Source: Protaetiibacter larvae (GTDB lineage Bacteria > Actinomycetota > Actinomycetes > Actinomycetales > Microbacteriaceae). Taken from it: DNA of 64,000 bases. Each line of letters begins with the position of its first letter. Position 1 is the stretch's first letter. The notes under the pieces were generated by a model. It saw only the letters and a list, made by a program, of their open reading frames with translations, did not search any database and was not told the DNA's origin. Position numbers and translations under genes: made by a program. The DNA lies in NCBI RefSeq assembly GCF_008365275.1, contig NZ_CP043504.1:1116001-1180000 (forward strand), given 5' to 3'. Below, one piece after another: positions 34,812 through 42,431 of this stretch.

Positions 34812-35795
34812 TCACACGCTCGCGAGGATCTCGCTCTCGAGCCGCTGGTAGGAGGCCTCCATGCCGGTGGTCATCCCGGTCGCGAGCACCATGTCGCGCT
34901 GCGCCACGTCGGGGAAGCTGATGATCAGCGTGAGCAGGGTGATGCCGCCGTCCTCGTCGAAGCTGAGGTCGTTGACGTTCGCCGGGAACGGTGCGCCCGT
35001 CATCCGCTCGGTCGTCACGATGCGGCGCTCGGGATCGATGACGAGGTTCTCGCCGTCGAAGCCGAACGGCTCCCCGACCGTGTCGCCGACCGGCGCCCAG
35101 GCGTTGCGGTACGAGCCACCCACGACGAAGTCGTTCTCGCAGGCGGTCATCTCCCAGCCGCCCGGCCCGAGCAGCCACTTCCTCATGAGCTCCGGCTCGG
35201 TGTGCGCCCGCCACAGCAGGTGGCGCGGCGCCTCGAACGCGCGCGTGATGCGCACATGTGTGTCGTCGAGCACCTCGGTGACGGTGCCCTTGCCGAGCGC
35301 GTATTCGCGCAGCTCGGCGAGCACGACATCGAGCTGCCCGAACGCCTCGCGCATTCCCTCGGCCTGACCCATGGCGAGCACCTGCTCGAGCGCCTCCAGG
35401 GTGGGGGATTCCGACACCGCGGTGAGGCGCGATCCGGTCGCGGTGCTCTCGAACAGCAGCGTCATCCGTCCGGACGGCACCGAGGTGTCGATCTCGCCTT
35501 CGGCGTCGGCGAAGGAGTCGAGCACGACGATGCGGTCGGGCTCCTCGATCTCGCTGAAGTCCCAGCGGCCATAGAACCGTTCGCCTTCGGGGCTCGTCAT
35601 CCAGTAGTGCGCGATGCCGCCCGGGCGCAGCTCGTAGCGGTCGAAGGTCGCGGGATATCCGGGCGGACCCCAGAATCGCTCGAGCTTGCGGGGGTCGGCG
35701 AAGGCGCCCCAAAGGCGCTCGACCGGCACCGGGAAGTCGGCGACGACCGTCAGCGTGAGCGCTTCGGTGTCGGTGGTGACGGAGGTCACGGGCAT
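34812..35795 (-). CDS. Tandem SRPBCC (AHSA1/START-like) domain protein
   Basis: The 327-residue cytoplasmic protein contains two SRPBCC domains: residues 10-160 (FPVPVERLWGAFADPRKLERFWGPPG) and 170-325 (RAFEAPRHLLWRAHTEPELMRKWLLGPGGW). AHSA1-like proteins bind hydrophobic ligands, and many sit beside an ArsR-family repressor as here. The regulator gene lies 31 bases upstream on the same strand. The start ATG is preceded by GAAGGAGAAG. It converges on the ABC-F gene with only 13 bases between stops. The ligand is unknown. Confidence 0.9.
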   Translation of the reverse strand: MPVTSVTTDTEALTLTVVADFPVPVERLWGAFADPRKLERFWGPPGYPATFDRYELRPGGIAHYWMTSPEGERFYGRWDFSEIEEPDRIVVLDSFADAEGEIDTSVPSGRMTLLFESTATGSRLTAVSESPTLEALEQVLAMGQAEGMREAFGQLDVVLAELREYALGKGTVTEVLDDTHVRITRAFEAPRHLLWRAHTEPELMRKWLLGPGGWEMTACENDFVVGGSYRNAWAPVGDTVGEPFGFDGENLVIDPERRIVTTERMTGAPFPANVNDLSFDEDGGITLLTLIISFPDVAQRDMVLATGMTTGMEASYQRLESEILASV

Positions 35796-35826
35796 CGGTT
35801 CTTCTCCTTCTTCGGGGCGGGCGCGG

Positions 35827-36153
35827 TCAGTCGTCGGCGGCGAGCAGCGCGTCGAGTCGGTCGATGCGGGAATGCCAGAGTTCGGTGTAGGCGTCGAGCA
35901 GGCGCCGCGCCCGCGCGATCGTCTCCGGATCGGCGCGCACGATCCGCGTGCGGCCTCTCGGCTCCTTGGTCACGAGTCCGGCTCCTTCCAGCACGGCGAC
36001 GTGCTTCTGCACGGCGGCGAACGACATCGCGTAGGCGGCGGCGAGTTCGCTCACCGTCGCGTCGGAGGACGCGGTTCGGCGCAGGATGTCGCGGCGCGTC
36101 GCGTCGGCGAGCGCCTGGAAGATGCGGTCGACCTCCGCGTCGCTGAGCTCCAT
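35827..36153 (-). CDS. ArsR-family transcriptional regulator of the SRPBCC gene
   Basis: The 108-residue winged-helix protein begins MELSDAEVDRIFQALADATR and carries the recognition segment AAVQKHVAVLEGAGLVTKEP and the wing GRTRIVRADP. It lacks metal-binding cysteines. An ATG 12 bases further upstream is inside the operator palindrome, so the start at 36153 is preferred. ArsR-SRPBCC pairs of this type are common in actinobacteria and usually autoregulated. Confidence 0.88.
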   Translation of the reverse strand: MELSDAEVDRIFQALADATRRDILRRTASSDATVSELAAAYAMSFAAVQKHVAVLEGAGLVTKEPRGRTRIVRADPETIARARRLLDAYTELWHSRIDRLDALLAADD

Positions 36154-36154
36154 T

Positions 36155-36176
36155 CGTACAACCATTTGGTTGTACG
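36155..36176. promoter_or_regulatory. Perfect 10-2-10 palindromic operator upstream of the ArsR-SRPBCC pair
   Basis: Arms CGTACAACCA and TGGTTGTACG flank a TT spacer directly upstream of the regulator's start. The TACAACCA-TGGTTGTA core is the expected type of site for this ArsR subfamily. Confidence 0.75.
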
Positions 36177-36239
36177 TTACGACGCGACCGCGAGGATGTC
36201 AACGCCCCTCCGATCTGGGAGCGGCCCGAGCGAGAGCGG

Positions 36240-37700
36240 TTAGTCGAGAAAGTAGCTGCGCACCTTCTGCTCCGAGTCGAGAACCTCTCCCGCGGGCACG
36301 CCGACTGCCCGTGCGAGTTCAGCCGATCCGACGAGTGCGGCCTCCACATCAGGCGAGAAGGCACGCTCGAGAATCTCGAAGTAGTCGGCCAGACTCTCGT
36401 CGAGTCTGTCGATGAGTTCCTGGTATTCGGCGGCGAGTCGCTCGTCGAGCACCCGCTGCTCTTCGACGTAGCGCGCGATGAGTTCGGCCTCCCGCTGGGA
36501 GAGGGAGGCTGCGGCAGCCCGGTACATGACCATACCGACGCTGTTGCCGATCACCGCCCCAAGGACGGGGACGGGGATGAGAGCCTGCCCGATGAAGGAG
36601 GACAGGGCGCTCACGGCCGCTTCCAGAGAGACGAGTTCCGCGTTCTCAATGAACTCCAACTCGTCGATCTCGCCGCGTCGGAGCTTGTTCGCCTGCTCGG
36701 CGATACCGAAGGCGGCGGTGACGATCGCGCTCGCGACCGCAGCGGATGTGGCGGTGAAGTTCGTGAGCGTGTACACGCTGAGACCTCGGATCGCGCCCTT
36801 GGCGACTCCGAAGCCCGTCGCGTCGACGATGTCGGTCCAGTCGCTGCTGGTGAAATCTCGGAGCCTTGTGCCCTGGCGACGCTTCTCGACGATGGCCAGC
36901 ACGAGGGTGGTGCCTCCCTCAACGGCTGCGGCCGCGAATGTGGCTTTCGCGCCCTCGGCGAGCCCCGGCCGGCTTCTGACGTAGGCGGCATCCCGGCGGG
37001 ACTGGTCGCTGAAGCGGAGGGACTCCTTCTCAGCTTCAAGTGTCGAGCCGTAGACCCCCTTCTGTACCGCGTGGTAGTCCAGGTTTGAGGGTTCGAGCGA
37101 TTCGATGCCTACTGATCCCTCCTCGAAGAAGGCCTGGACCCGCTCCCAGTCGTTGAACGAGGGGCCGTCACCGCTGCGCGTGAGCAGCTTGCTCGCTTCC
37201 GCGCGGGGCAGCGCATGCAGTCGCTGGATTGTCTCGAAGTGGTCGCTGGGGAGCTGGTATTTTCCGCCGTTCTTGACGAAGTCGGGGTACTTCGTGAGAT
37301 GTTCAGCGATGGCACCGAGGCCGAGGCGGCCACCGGCCTGGACGAACTTCTGCTGGATATCCACACCGCCGCGGATCAGGTCCACGGGTCCGTTGTCGTT
37401 CACCCATTGGTAGACGGCACCCTCGCCGATGATCTGGCTTCGGGCGTTTCCAACGCCCACCTCGGCCACCTCGGCGATGAAACCGTGCATCCCCTTCACG
37501 CCTCCACGGTTGGTGGCGATCACTTCGAGGTCGATCTTCCGGATCGCTTCATCGACGCTGGCAATGGCGTCCTTGAGATTCAGATCCTGGCGGTGAAGGG
37601 CGTTCAGCAGACCGTCGAGGCGCGCCTGGTTGAGATAATTCACCCAGGCTGCGACGGCCTGCTCCTGAGTGCTCTTCGCGAGCCTCAGGATGTCATTCAT
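36240..37700 (-). CDS. Unknown protein with hydrophobic segments, partner of the upstream gene
   Basis: The 486-residue protein begins MNDILRLAKSTQEQAVAAWV and has no signal peptide. The N-terminal half has conserved-looking blocks (IATNRGGVKGMHGFIAEVAEVG, YQWVNDNGPVDLI, GRLGLGAIAEHLTKYPDF). The middle has weakly hydrophobic helices (ATFAAAAVEGGTTLVLAIV, TSAAVASAIVTAAFGIA, FIGQALIPVPVLGAVIGNSVG), and a helical C-terminus follows (REAELIARYVEEQRVLDERL). Its start overlaps the end of the upstream gene by 8 bases, so they form one unit. G+C is visibly lower than in neighbours, which suggests acquisition. I do not recognise the family. A membrane-acting accessory or defence module is possible but unproven. 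Confidence 0.75.
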   Translation of the reverse strand: MNDILRLAKSTQEQAVAAWVNYLNQARLDGLLNALHRQDLNLKDAIASVDEAIRKIDLEVIATNRGGVKGMHGFIAEVAEVGVGNARSQIIGEGAVYQWVNDNGPVDLIRGGVDIQQKFVQAGGRLGLGAIAEHLTKYPDFVKNGGKYQLPSDHFETIQRLHALPRAEASKLLTRSGDGPSFNDWERVQAFFEEGSVGIESLEPSNLDYHAVQKGVYGSTLEAEKESLRFSDQSRRDAAYVRSRPGLAEGAKATFAAAAVEGGTTLVLAIVEKRRQGTRLRDFTSSDWTDIVDATGFGVAKGAIRGLSVYTLTNFTATSAAVASAIVTAAFGIAEQANKLRRGEIDELEFIENAELVSLEAAVSALSSFIGQALIPVPVLGAVIGNSVGMVMYRAAAASLSQREAELIARYVEEQRVLDERLAAEYQELIDRLDESLADYFEILERAFSPDVEAALVGSAELARAVGVPAGEVLDSEQKVRSYFLD

Positions 37701-38685
37701 CGTCGTCGACCTGCTCGATGCGCTCGCTGAGCAGCAACGCGCACGCCTTCGCGTTGTTGACGAGCGCTGCGAGCTGGGACTGTTGCGGGGCGGACAACGC
37801 GACGAAGTCGGCACCGAAGAACTCGAGTGCCTTGCTGTAGCTCTCCAGGAGCAGCTCGCGGAGGGAGGTGCTGCGCTGGAGGAGGTCAGCGATTTGAGCA
37901 TCCATGCCCTTGACGAGTGCGACGTTCTGCTTCACCGCGGTGAGTGCCTGCTCCCTCTCCTCGCGGTTGTCCATCTTCTTCTTGGCGAACAACGCGATCG
38001 ACACGAGGAGGGTGGCTCCTGCGACCGTCCATCCGATCGGACCCGCGAGCGCGAGCAGCGCACCACCCGTCGCCACACCGCCGCCCCCCGCGGCAAGAGC
38101 CCCTCCTCCGAGCCAGGCCAGGGCCGCGCTCGATGCCGCCGCCCCAGAAAGCGTCGAGATCGCGGTGCCCGTTGATGCGACACCGAAGGTGGTCGCGGCC
38201 CACAGCGCCGCCGTTGGCGCCAAGCTCGCGACCGCCGCGCCAGCGGCGAACCCCGCGCCTGCCCCCGCGGCCGACTTTCTCGCAGCCGCGAGATCCATTC
38301 GGGCGAATTCTTCCGCCTCCAGGAATTGAGCCCTGTGGATGTCGATGTCCTCGAATTCGGCCTCGAACGACTTCGGAGTGTTGGCGATGCTGTTCACCAG
38401 CCGCTCGACGAGCTCGATGAGATCCGTCGATCGTTCGCGTTGCCGCAGAAGGGTGACCCCCTTGTCGTTCATGGCGGTGAACGCGGCGTTGTAGTCGATG
38501 ATGGCGTCCTCGTACGGATCCGTCTTCTTCGCCGTCAGTTTCTCGATCGTTTCTTCGGCCGCATCCTTGAGATCCCCGACCTGCTCGACCGCCTGCGCGG
38601 AGGCGCTACGCGCAAACTTGCCGATGCTGTCGACGGCCTTGCCGAGGCCTTCCTTGGCCTTGTCGACCGCGGGCGACTCACTCAT
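37693..38685 (-). CDS. Unknown protein with long glycine-rich hydrophobic hairpin and flanking coiled coils
   Basis: The 330-residue protein has an amphipathic N-terminal region (VDKAKEGLGKAVDSIGKFAR, EETIEKLTAKK) and a helical segment to about 150. A hydrophobic Gly/Ala stretch spans roughly 155-250, containing ATTFGVASTGTAIST, AWLGGGALAAGGGG and GPIGWTVAGATLLVSIALF followed by KKK. A helical tail follows. This hairpin is a motif I associate with a widespread class of uncharacterised coiled-coil membrane proteins; its role is not established. The start at 38685 follows GGAGATGGC. It is translationally coupled to the next gene and lies in the same lower-GC island. Confidence 0.75.
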   Translation of the reverse strand: MSESPAVDKAKEGLGKAVDSIGKFARSASAQAVEQVGDLKDAAEETIEKLTAKKTDPYEDAIIDYNAAFTAMNDKGVTLLRQRERSTDLIELVERLVNSIANTPKSFEAEFEDIDIHRAQFLEAEEFARMDLAAARKSAAGAGAGFAAGAAVASLAPTAALWAATTFGVASTGTAISTLSGAAASSAALAWLGGGALAAGGGGVATGGALLALAGPIGWTVAGATLLVSIALFAKKKMDNREEREQALTAVKQNVALVKGMDAQIADLLQRSTSLRELLLESYSKALEFFGADFVALSAPQQSQLAALVNNAKACALLLSERIEQVDDDE

Positions 38686-38774
38686 GCCATCTCCGAACTG
38701 TGTTGTTGCTCTCTCATGCGAGAGGCTATCGATCGCAGGCGACAACGGGCACTACTCGCGAGCGGGCCGAGCGC

Positions 38775-38788
38775 CCCAGAGATCTGGG
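38775..38788. promoter_or_regulatory. Palindrome CCCAGAGATCTGGG upstream of the LuxR-type gene
   Basis: 6-base arms CCCAGA/TCTGGG with a 2-base spacer lie 37 bases before the start of the LuxR-type gene. A near-identical site precedes the next gene at 39960. It is a candidate autoregulatory operator. Confidence 0.55.
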
Positions 38789-38825
38789 ATGGTGCCCGCC
38801 CCACCGCCCGCGCCACACTGGGTTC

Positions 38826-39932
38826 ATGCTGAAGGACGTCGCCGCCGCCCGCGCGCGCGGGGACATCGACGTGCTCTCCCGCGCCGGGCTCGGGCTGGAG
38901 GACTTCCTCACCGAGGCCGTCGACTCGGTCCATCGCGCGGTGCCCTGGGTCGCCGCCTGCATCAGCACGCAGGATCCCGCCACCCACATCCTCACGAGCG
39001 CCCGCAAGTACGGGGCGCTCGAAGGGCGCAACGAGCACGACGGCCTCTGGGCCCGCCTCGAATACGGCGGCGACGATCCGACGAACTTCCTCTCCCTGTA
39101 CGCCACGGGCCGCACGGCCGTCGCGATGCAGCTCGCGACCGATGGCGGCATCGAGCGCTCGGTGCGCATGGGGCAGCTCATGCGGCCGCACTACGACTTC
39201 TGGGACGAGACCCGGATGATCTTCGCCGACGGCGACACCTATTGGGGCACGATGTCGCTGTTCCGCGGCTCGGACGAAGCGGCGTTCGACCCGGTCGAGG
39301 TCGGCTGGTTGCAGTCCCTCGCGCCGCTGCTCGCCCGGGGCGTGCGGGCCGGTCTCGTCGCCGGAAGCGTCGCGGATGCCCGCAGCCCGTCGGCGGGGGT
39401 GAGTCTGACGATCGTCGACGGCTCGGACACCGTCACGCAGATCAGCCCGGGCGCCGAACGCCGTCTCGCCCAGCTGCTCACGGACGAGCGCAGCGCCCAC
39501 CCGATGAGCATGATCGCCGCCCTCGCCGGCGCCGCACGGCGCTACGGGCGCGGCGAGCTTCCCACCCCGCCCCGCGTGCGGGTCCGCACCGCGGACGGCG
39601 AGTGGCTGCTGATCCAGGCGTCGCCGCTCTCCGGGGCGGATGCCGGGGCCGTCGCGATCATGATCGAGGACGCCGCACCGGTCGACGTCGCGGGGGTGCT
39701 GCTGGCCGCGCTCGAGCTCACCGACCGGGAGCGCGAGGTGCTGCGCCTCATCCTGCGCGGCGCCGACACCAAGACGATCGCCGCGGAGCTGTTCCTCTCG
39801 CCGTACACCGTGCAGGACCACTGCAAGGCGATCTTCGAGAAGGTCGGCGTCCGCTCGCGCCGCGAGCTCATCGCCCAGCTCATGCACCACCCGGGCGACG
39901 CCGTCCACGGCGACGACGCCCCCTCGTCGTAG
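38826..39932 (+). CDS. LuxR-type transcriptional regulator with GAF/PAS-like sensory region
   Basis: The 368-residue protein has an N-terminal region of about 290 residues that looks like a GAF-type sensor (VPWVAACISTQDPATHILTS, WDETRMIFADGDTYWGTMSL) followed by a PAS-like part (ADGEWLLIQASPLSGAD). The C-terminal 65 residues form the LuxR HTH: LTDREREVLRLILRGADTKT, then AELFLSPYTVQDHCKAIFEK. There is no phosphoacceptor receiver domain and no obvious autoinducer pocket. The flavin oxidoreductase gene follows and has a matching palindrome upstream, so it is the likely target. The ATG at 38826 is chosen over upstream in-frame ATGs that would start within the operator region. Confidence 0.88.
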   Translation: MLKDVAAARARGDIDVLSRAGLGLEDFLTEAVDSVHRAVPWVAACISTQDPATHILTSARKYGALEGRNEHDGLWARLEYGGDDPTNFLSLYATGRTAVAMQLATDGGIERSVRMGQLMRPHYDFWDETRMIFADGDTYWGTMSLFRGSDEAAFDPVEVGWLQSLAPLLARGVRAGLVAGSVADARSPSAGVSLTIVDGSDTVTQISPGAERRLAQLLTDERSAHPMSMIAALAGAARRYGRGELPTPPRVRVRTADGEWLLIQASPLSGADAGAVAIMIEDAAPVDVAGVLLAALELTDREREVLRLILRGADTKTIAAELFLSPYTVQDHCKAIFEKVGVRSRRELIAQLMHHPGDAVHGDDAPSS

Positions 39933-39959
39933 CCCTCCGCGCCGGCACGGCCGCGGCAT

Positions 39960-39973
39960 CCCAGAGTTCTGGG
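39960..39973. promoter_or_regulatory. Palindrome CCCAGAGTTCTGGG upstream of the flavin oxidoreductase gene
   Basis: It differs at one base from the site at 38775. It lies about 110 bases before the start codon at 40086, with a CCATCCGGGATGG palindrome 18 bases further on. It is a candidate binding site of the adjacent LuxR-type regulator. Confidence 0.55.
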
Positions 39974-40085
39974 GTCGAGATCCCCCCGCCATCCGGGATG
40001 GTCCAGCATCGCGCCGCCCGCGAGACTCCCTGATGGCCACCCTTCCCCGCCCGCGCGTCGCGGGCCGAATCACCCAGGAGTCCTC

Positions 40086-41465
40086 ATGTCCACCAGCCTG
40101 AACGCCCTCCACGCCGCGGATGCGCTCGCCGAGCGCCTCGGCGACCTCGTCCAGCTGCCCGGCGACCCCGCCTACGACGCGGGTCGCGCCGCCTGGAACA
40201 GCGCGATCGACCAGCGCCCGGCCGCCGTCGCGCGCCCGAGCAGCGCCGAGGAGGTCGCCCGCATCGTGCGGGTCGCCGCCGAGCTCGGTCTGCGCGTCGC
40301 GCCGCAGAGCACCGGTCACGCCGCCGGCGAGCTCGCCCGGCACGAGCTGTCCGACACCGTCCTCATCCGCCTCGATCGCCTCACGGGCGTCACCGTCGAC
40401 CCGGATGCGCGCACCGCGCGGGTGCTCGGCGGCACCCTGTGGCAGGACGTCATCGCCCAGACCGCGCCGCACGGGCTGACGGCCGCGCACGGCAGCGCGG
40501 GCGATGTCGCCGTCGCCGGCTACGCGCTCTCGGGCGGGATGTCGTTCTACGGCCGCCGCCACGGGCTCGCGGTCAACGCGATCCGCTCCGTGCAGCTCGT
40601 CACCGCGTCGGGCGAGATCGTCACGGCGAGCCACGATGAGCACGCCGCCCTGTTCTGGGCCGTGCGCGGCGGCTCCGGTGCCTTCGGGGTCGTCACGGCG
40701 ATCGAGCTCGAGCTGCTGCCGTACCCGGATGTGTTCGCCGGGGCCATGTTCTGGGATCTCGCCCGTGCCCGCGAGGTGGTCACGGCCTGGCGCGACTGGG
40801 CTCTCACCGCGCCCGAGTCGGTGACGACGACCCTGCGCATCATGCACCTGCCGCCGCTGCCCGAGCTGCCCCCGTTCCTGTCGGGGCGCTCGATCGTCGT
40901 GATCGACGGCGCGATCCTCGACGGCGACGAGCGGGCGGCCGCCGTCCTCGCTCCGCTGCGGAAGCTGGACCCGGAGGTGGACAGCTTCGCACGCATGCCC
41001 GCCGAGGGGCTGCTGAAGGTGCACATGGATCCCGACCACCCCTCACCGTCGGCGTCGGCGCATGTCGTGCTGGGCGAGTTGAGCGATCACGCGATCGAGC
41101 GCTTCGTGTCCGCGTGCGAGGCGAAGGGGCTGCTCATGATGGGTGAGCTGCGTCAGCTCGGAGGCGCCTTCGGCGTCTCCCCGGCGCTGCCCGGCGCCGT
41201 CTCGCGGCTGGAGGGCGCCTTCGCTCTGTACGCGCTTGGCGCCGTCCCCGCGCCCGAACTGCTCGTGCCAGCGACGGCCGCGGCTCGCGGCGTCGTGGAC
41301 GCCGTGGCGCCGTGGCGCACCGGCTCGGTCGCGCTGACGATGTCGGACGGCAACGGCGATGGACGCGAGGCGAAGTTCGGTGCGAGCGCCGAGCGTCTGG
41401 CGAACGAGGCTCGGCGCTTCGACCCGGCCGGGGTGTTCGTCGCGGCACACGCCGTGCGGGGCTGA
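40086..41465 (+). CDS. FAD-binding (PCMH-type, berberine-bridge-like) oxidoreductase
   Basis: The 459-residue protein has the PCMH-type FAD domain at about 35-210: AAVARPSSAEEVARIVRVAA, the His-containing APQSTGHAAGEL (probable 8-alpha-histidyl FAD link), AHGSAGDVAVAGYALSGG, and VRGGSGAFGVVTAIELEL. The second Cys that makes bicovalent flavin in many berberine-bridge enzymes is not evident, so attachment is probably monocovalent. A substrate domain and a C-terminal BBE-like end (ANEARRFDPAGVFVAAHAV) follow. It oxidises an alcohol, sugar or secondary metabolite with O2; the substrate is unknown. AGGAG lies 5 bases before the ATG. A hairpin follows the stop. Confidence 0.9.
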   Translation: MSTSLNALHAADALAERLGDLVQLPGDPAYDAGRAAWNSAIDQRPAAVARPSSAEEVARIVRVAAELGLRVAPQSTGHAAGELARHELSDTVLIRLDRLTGVTVDPDARTARVLGGTLWQDVIAQTAPHGLTAAHGSAGDVAVAGYALSGGMSFYGRRHGLAVNAIRSVQLVTASGEIVTASHDEHAALFWAVRGGSGAFGVVTAIELELLPYPDVFAGAMFWDLARAREVVTAWRDWALTAPESVTTTLRIMHLPPLPELPPFLSGRSIVVIDGAILDGDERAAAVLAPLRKLDPEVDSFARMPAEGLLKVHMDPDHPSPSASAHVVLGELSDHAIERFVSACEAKGLLMMGELRQLGGAFGVSPALPGAVSRLEGAFALYALGAVPAPELLVPATAAARGVVDAVAPWRTGSVALTMSDGNGDGREAKFGASAERLANEARRFDPAGVFVAAHAVRG

Positions 41466-41471
41466 GGGCGT

Positions 41472-41495
41472 CGGGCATGCCGGGGAGCATGCCCG
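41472..41495 (+). terminator. Hairpin after the flavin oxidoreductase gene
   Basis: CGGGCATGC and GCATGCCCG pair perfectly around a 6-base loop, starting 7 bases after the stop codon, and GTTCCC follows. This suits a terminator without a long T-tract. Confidence 0.55.
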
Positions 41496-41593
41496 TTCCC
41501 TCGAGCACGCCGGACGTTCGCCAACGGGAGCAACGGGGTCCGCCTGCCGGGCCGGACGGCGCTCGCGGTAGCATGGGTCGATCGGCGAGAGCC

Positions 41594-41620
41594 AACTGTC
41601 AAGAGTTTGTTGTCAACAAT
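41594..41620. promoter_or_regulatory. GntR operator, first copy (inverted)
   Basis: It contains GTTGTCAACAAT and AACTGTCAAG. Its reverse complement matches the site at 42357-42383 at 23 of 27 positions. It lies 9 bases before the gntR start, so autoregulation is likely. Confidence 0.65.
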
Positions 41621-41629
41621 CGGAGAACG

Positions 41630-42319
41630 ATGGGCATTTCGGATTTCGCGCCTCCTCTGGCGTCATCCCCTGCGCTCTCGAAGAACGTGGTGGACATCCT
41701 TCGCGAGATGATCACCAACGGCACCTTCGGCGCGGGCGAGCACCTCAAGGAGGCCGAGATCGCGCTGTCGCTCGGGGTCAGTCGCGGCCCGGTCCGCGAG
41801 GCGCTCGCCGAATTGGCCAACGAGGGGCACATCGAGCTCCGCCGGCATCGCGGTGCATTCGTCGCCGAACTCACGCGCCGCGACGTGCACGAGGTGTACA
41901 GCCTGCGCCTCGCGCTCGAGCGGCTCGCCATGGAGCGCGCCGCGACCCACATGACGCCCGAGATGCTCGCGCGCTTCGACTCGACCCTCGAGCTCATGAA
42001 GCACGTGCCGGGCGACTACACGCCCGAGCAGGCGGTCGAGCTGAGCCTCGCCTTCCACGATCTCGTCTACGAGGCGGCGGATCACCAGCGCCTCTGGCGC
42101 GCCTGGATGTCGATCCGCAGCCACGTCGCGCTGTTCCTGCGTTCGCGCAACGCGCACCACCACGACTTCCTGGATGTGGGCTACCCGGAGCACAAGGTGC
42201 TGCGCGATGTGCTCGCGGCGGGGAATGCCGACCAGGCCGTCCGCCTCGTGGAGGAGCACATCCAGCGCCCCTACGCGTTCCTGCTCGAGGACCTTCCGGA
42301 GGACGGCTCGGAGGTCTGA
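41630..42319 (+). CDS. GntR-family (FadR subfamily) transcriptional regulator
   Basis: The 229-residue protein has a winged HTH at about 20-85 (LSKNVVDILREMITNGTFGA, LGVSRGPVREALAELANEGH) and an all-helical FCD ligand domain with metal-type residues (AFHDLVYEAADHQRLW, YPEHKVLRDVL and the VEEH motif). FCD regulators bind small organic acids, which fits the carboxylate-uptake operon downstream. The start ATG follows CGGAG. Two 27-base operator-like sequences in opposite orientation flank the gene. Confidence 0.92.
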   Translation: MGISDFAPPLASSPALSKNVVDILREMITNGTFGAGEHLKEAEIALSLGVSRGPVREALAELANEGHIELRRHRGAFVAELTRRDVHEVYSLRLALERLAMERAATHMTPEMLARFDSTLELMKHVPGDYTPEQAVELSLAFHDLVYEAADHQRLWRAWMSIRSHVALFLRSRNAHHHDFLDVGYPEHKVLRDVLAAGNADQAVRLVEEHIQRPYAFLLEDLPEDGSEV

Positions 42320-42356
42320 GGCCCCCCACGGGGGATGAGTTCGTCGTCTCGTGCAG

Positions 42357-42383
42357 ATTGTCAACAATAAACGCTTGACAGTT
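42357..42383. promoter_or_regulatory. GntR operator, second copy, overlapping the catabolic-operon -35 box
   Basis: ATTGTCAACAAT is followed by AAACGCTTGACAGTT. The TTGACA at 42375 is at once part of the repeat and a good -35 element. Binding here would block the operon promoter. Confidence 0.65.
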
Positions 42384-42403
42384 TTCAACCGCGGTGATGT
42401 GAT
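42375..42403 (+). promoter_or_regulatory. Promoter of the carboxylate-utilisation operon
   Basis: TTGACA (42375-42380), a 17-base spacer and TGTGAT (42398-42403) make a sigma70-type promoter. The first start codon follows at 42432. Confidence 0.55.
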
Positions 42404-42431
42404 GGTCGAGACCCACCGCCGATGACGACGA

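Noticed and set aside
36240-38685. Named anti-phage system
   Set aside because: No nuclease, NTPase, TIR or other defence domain can be seen; only membrane-type segments.
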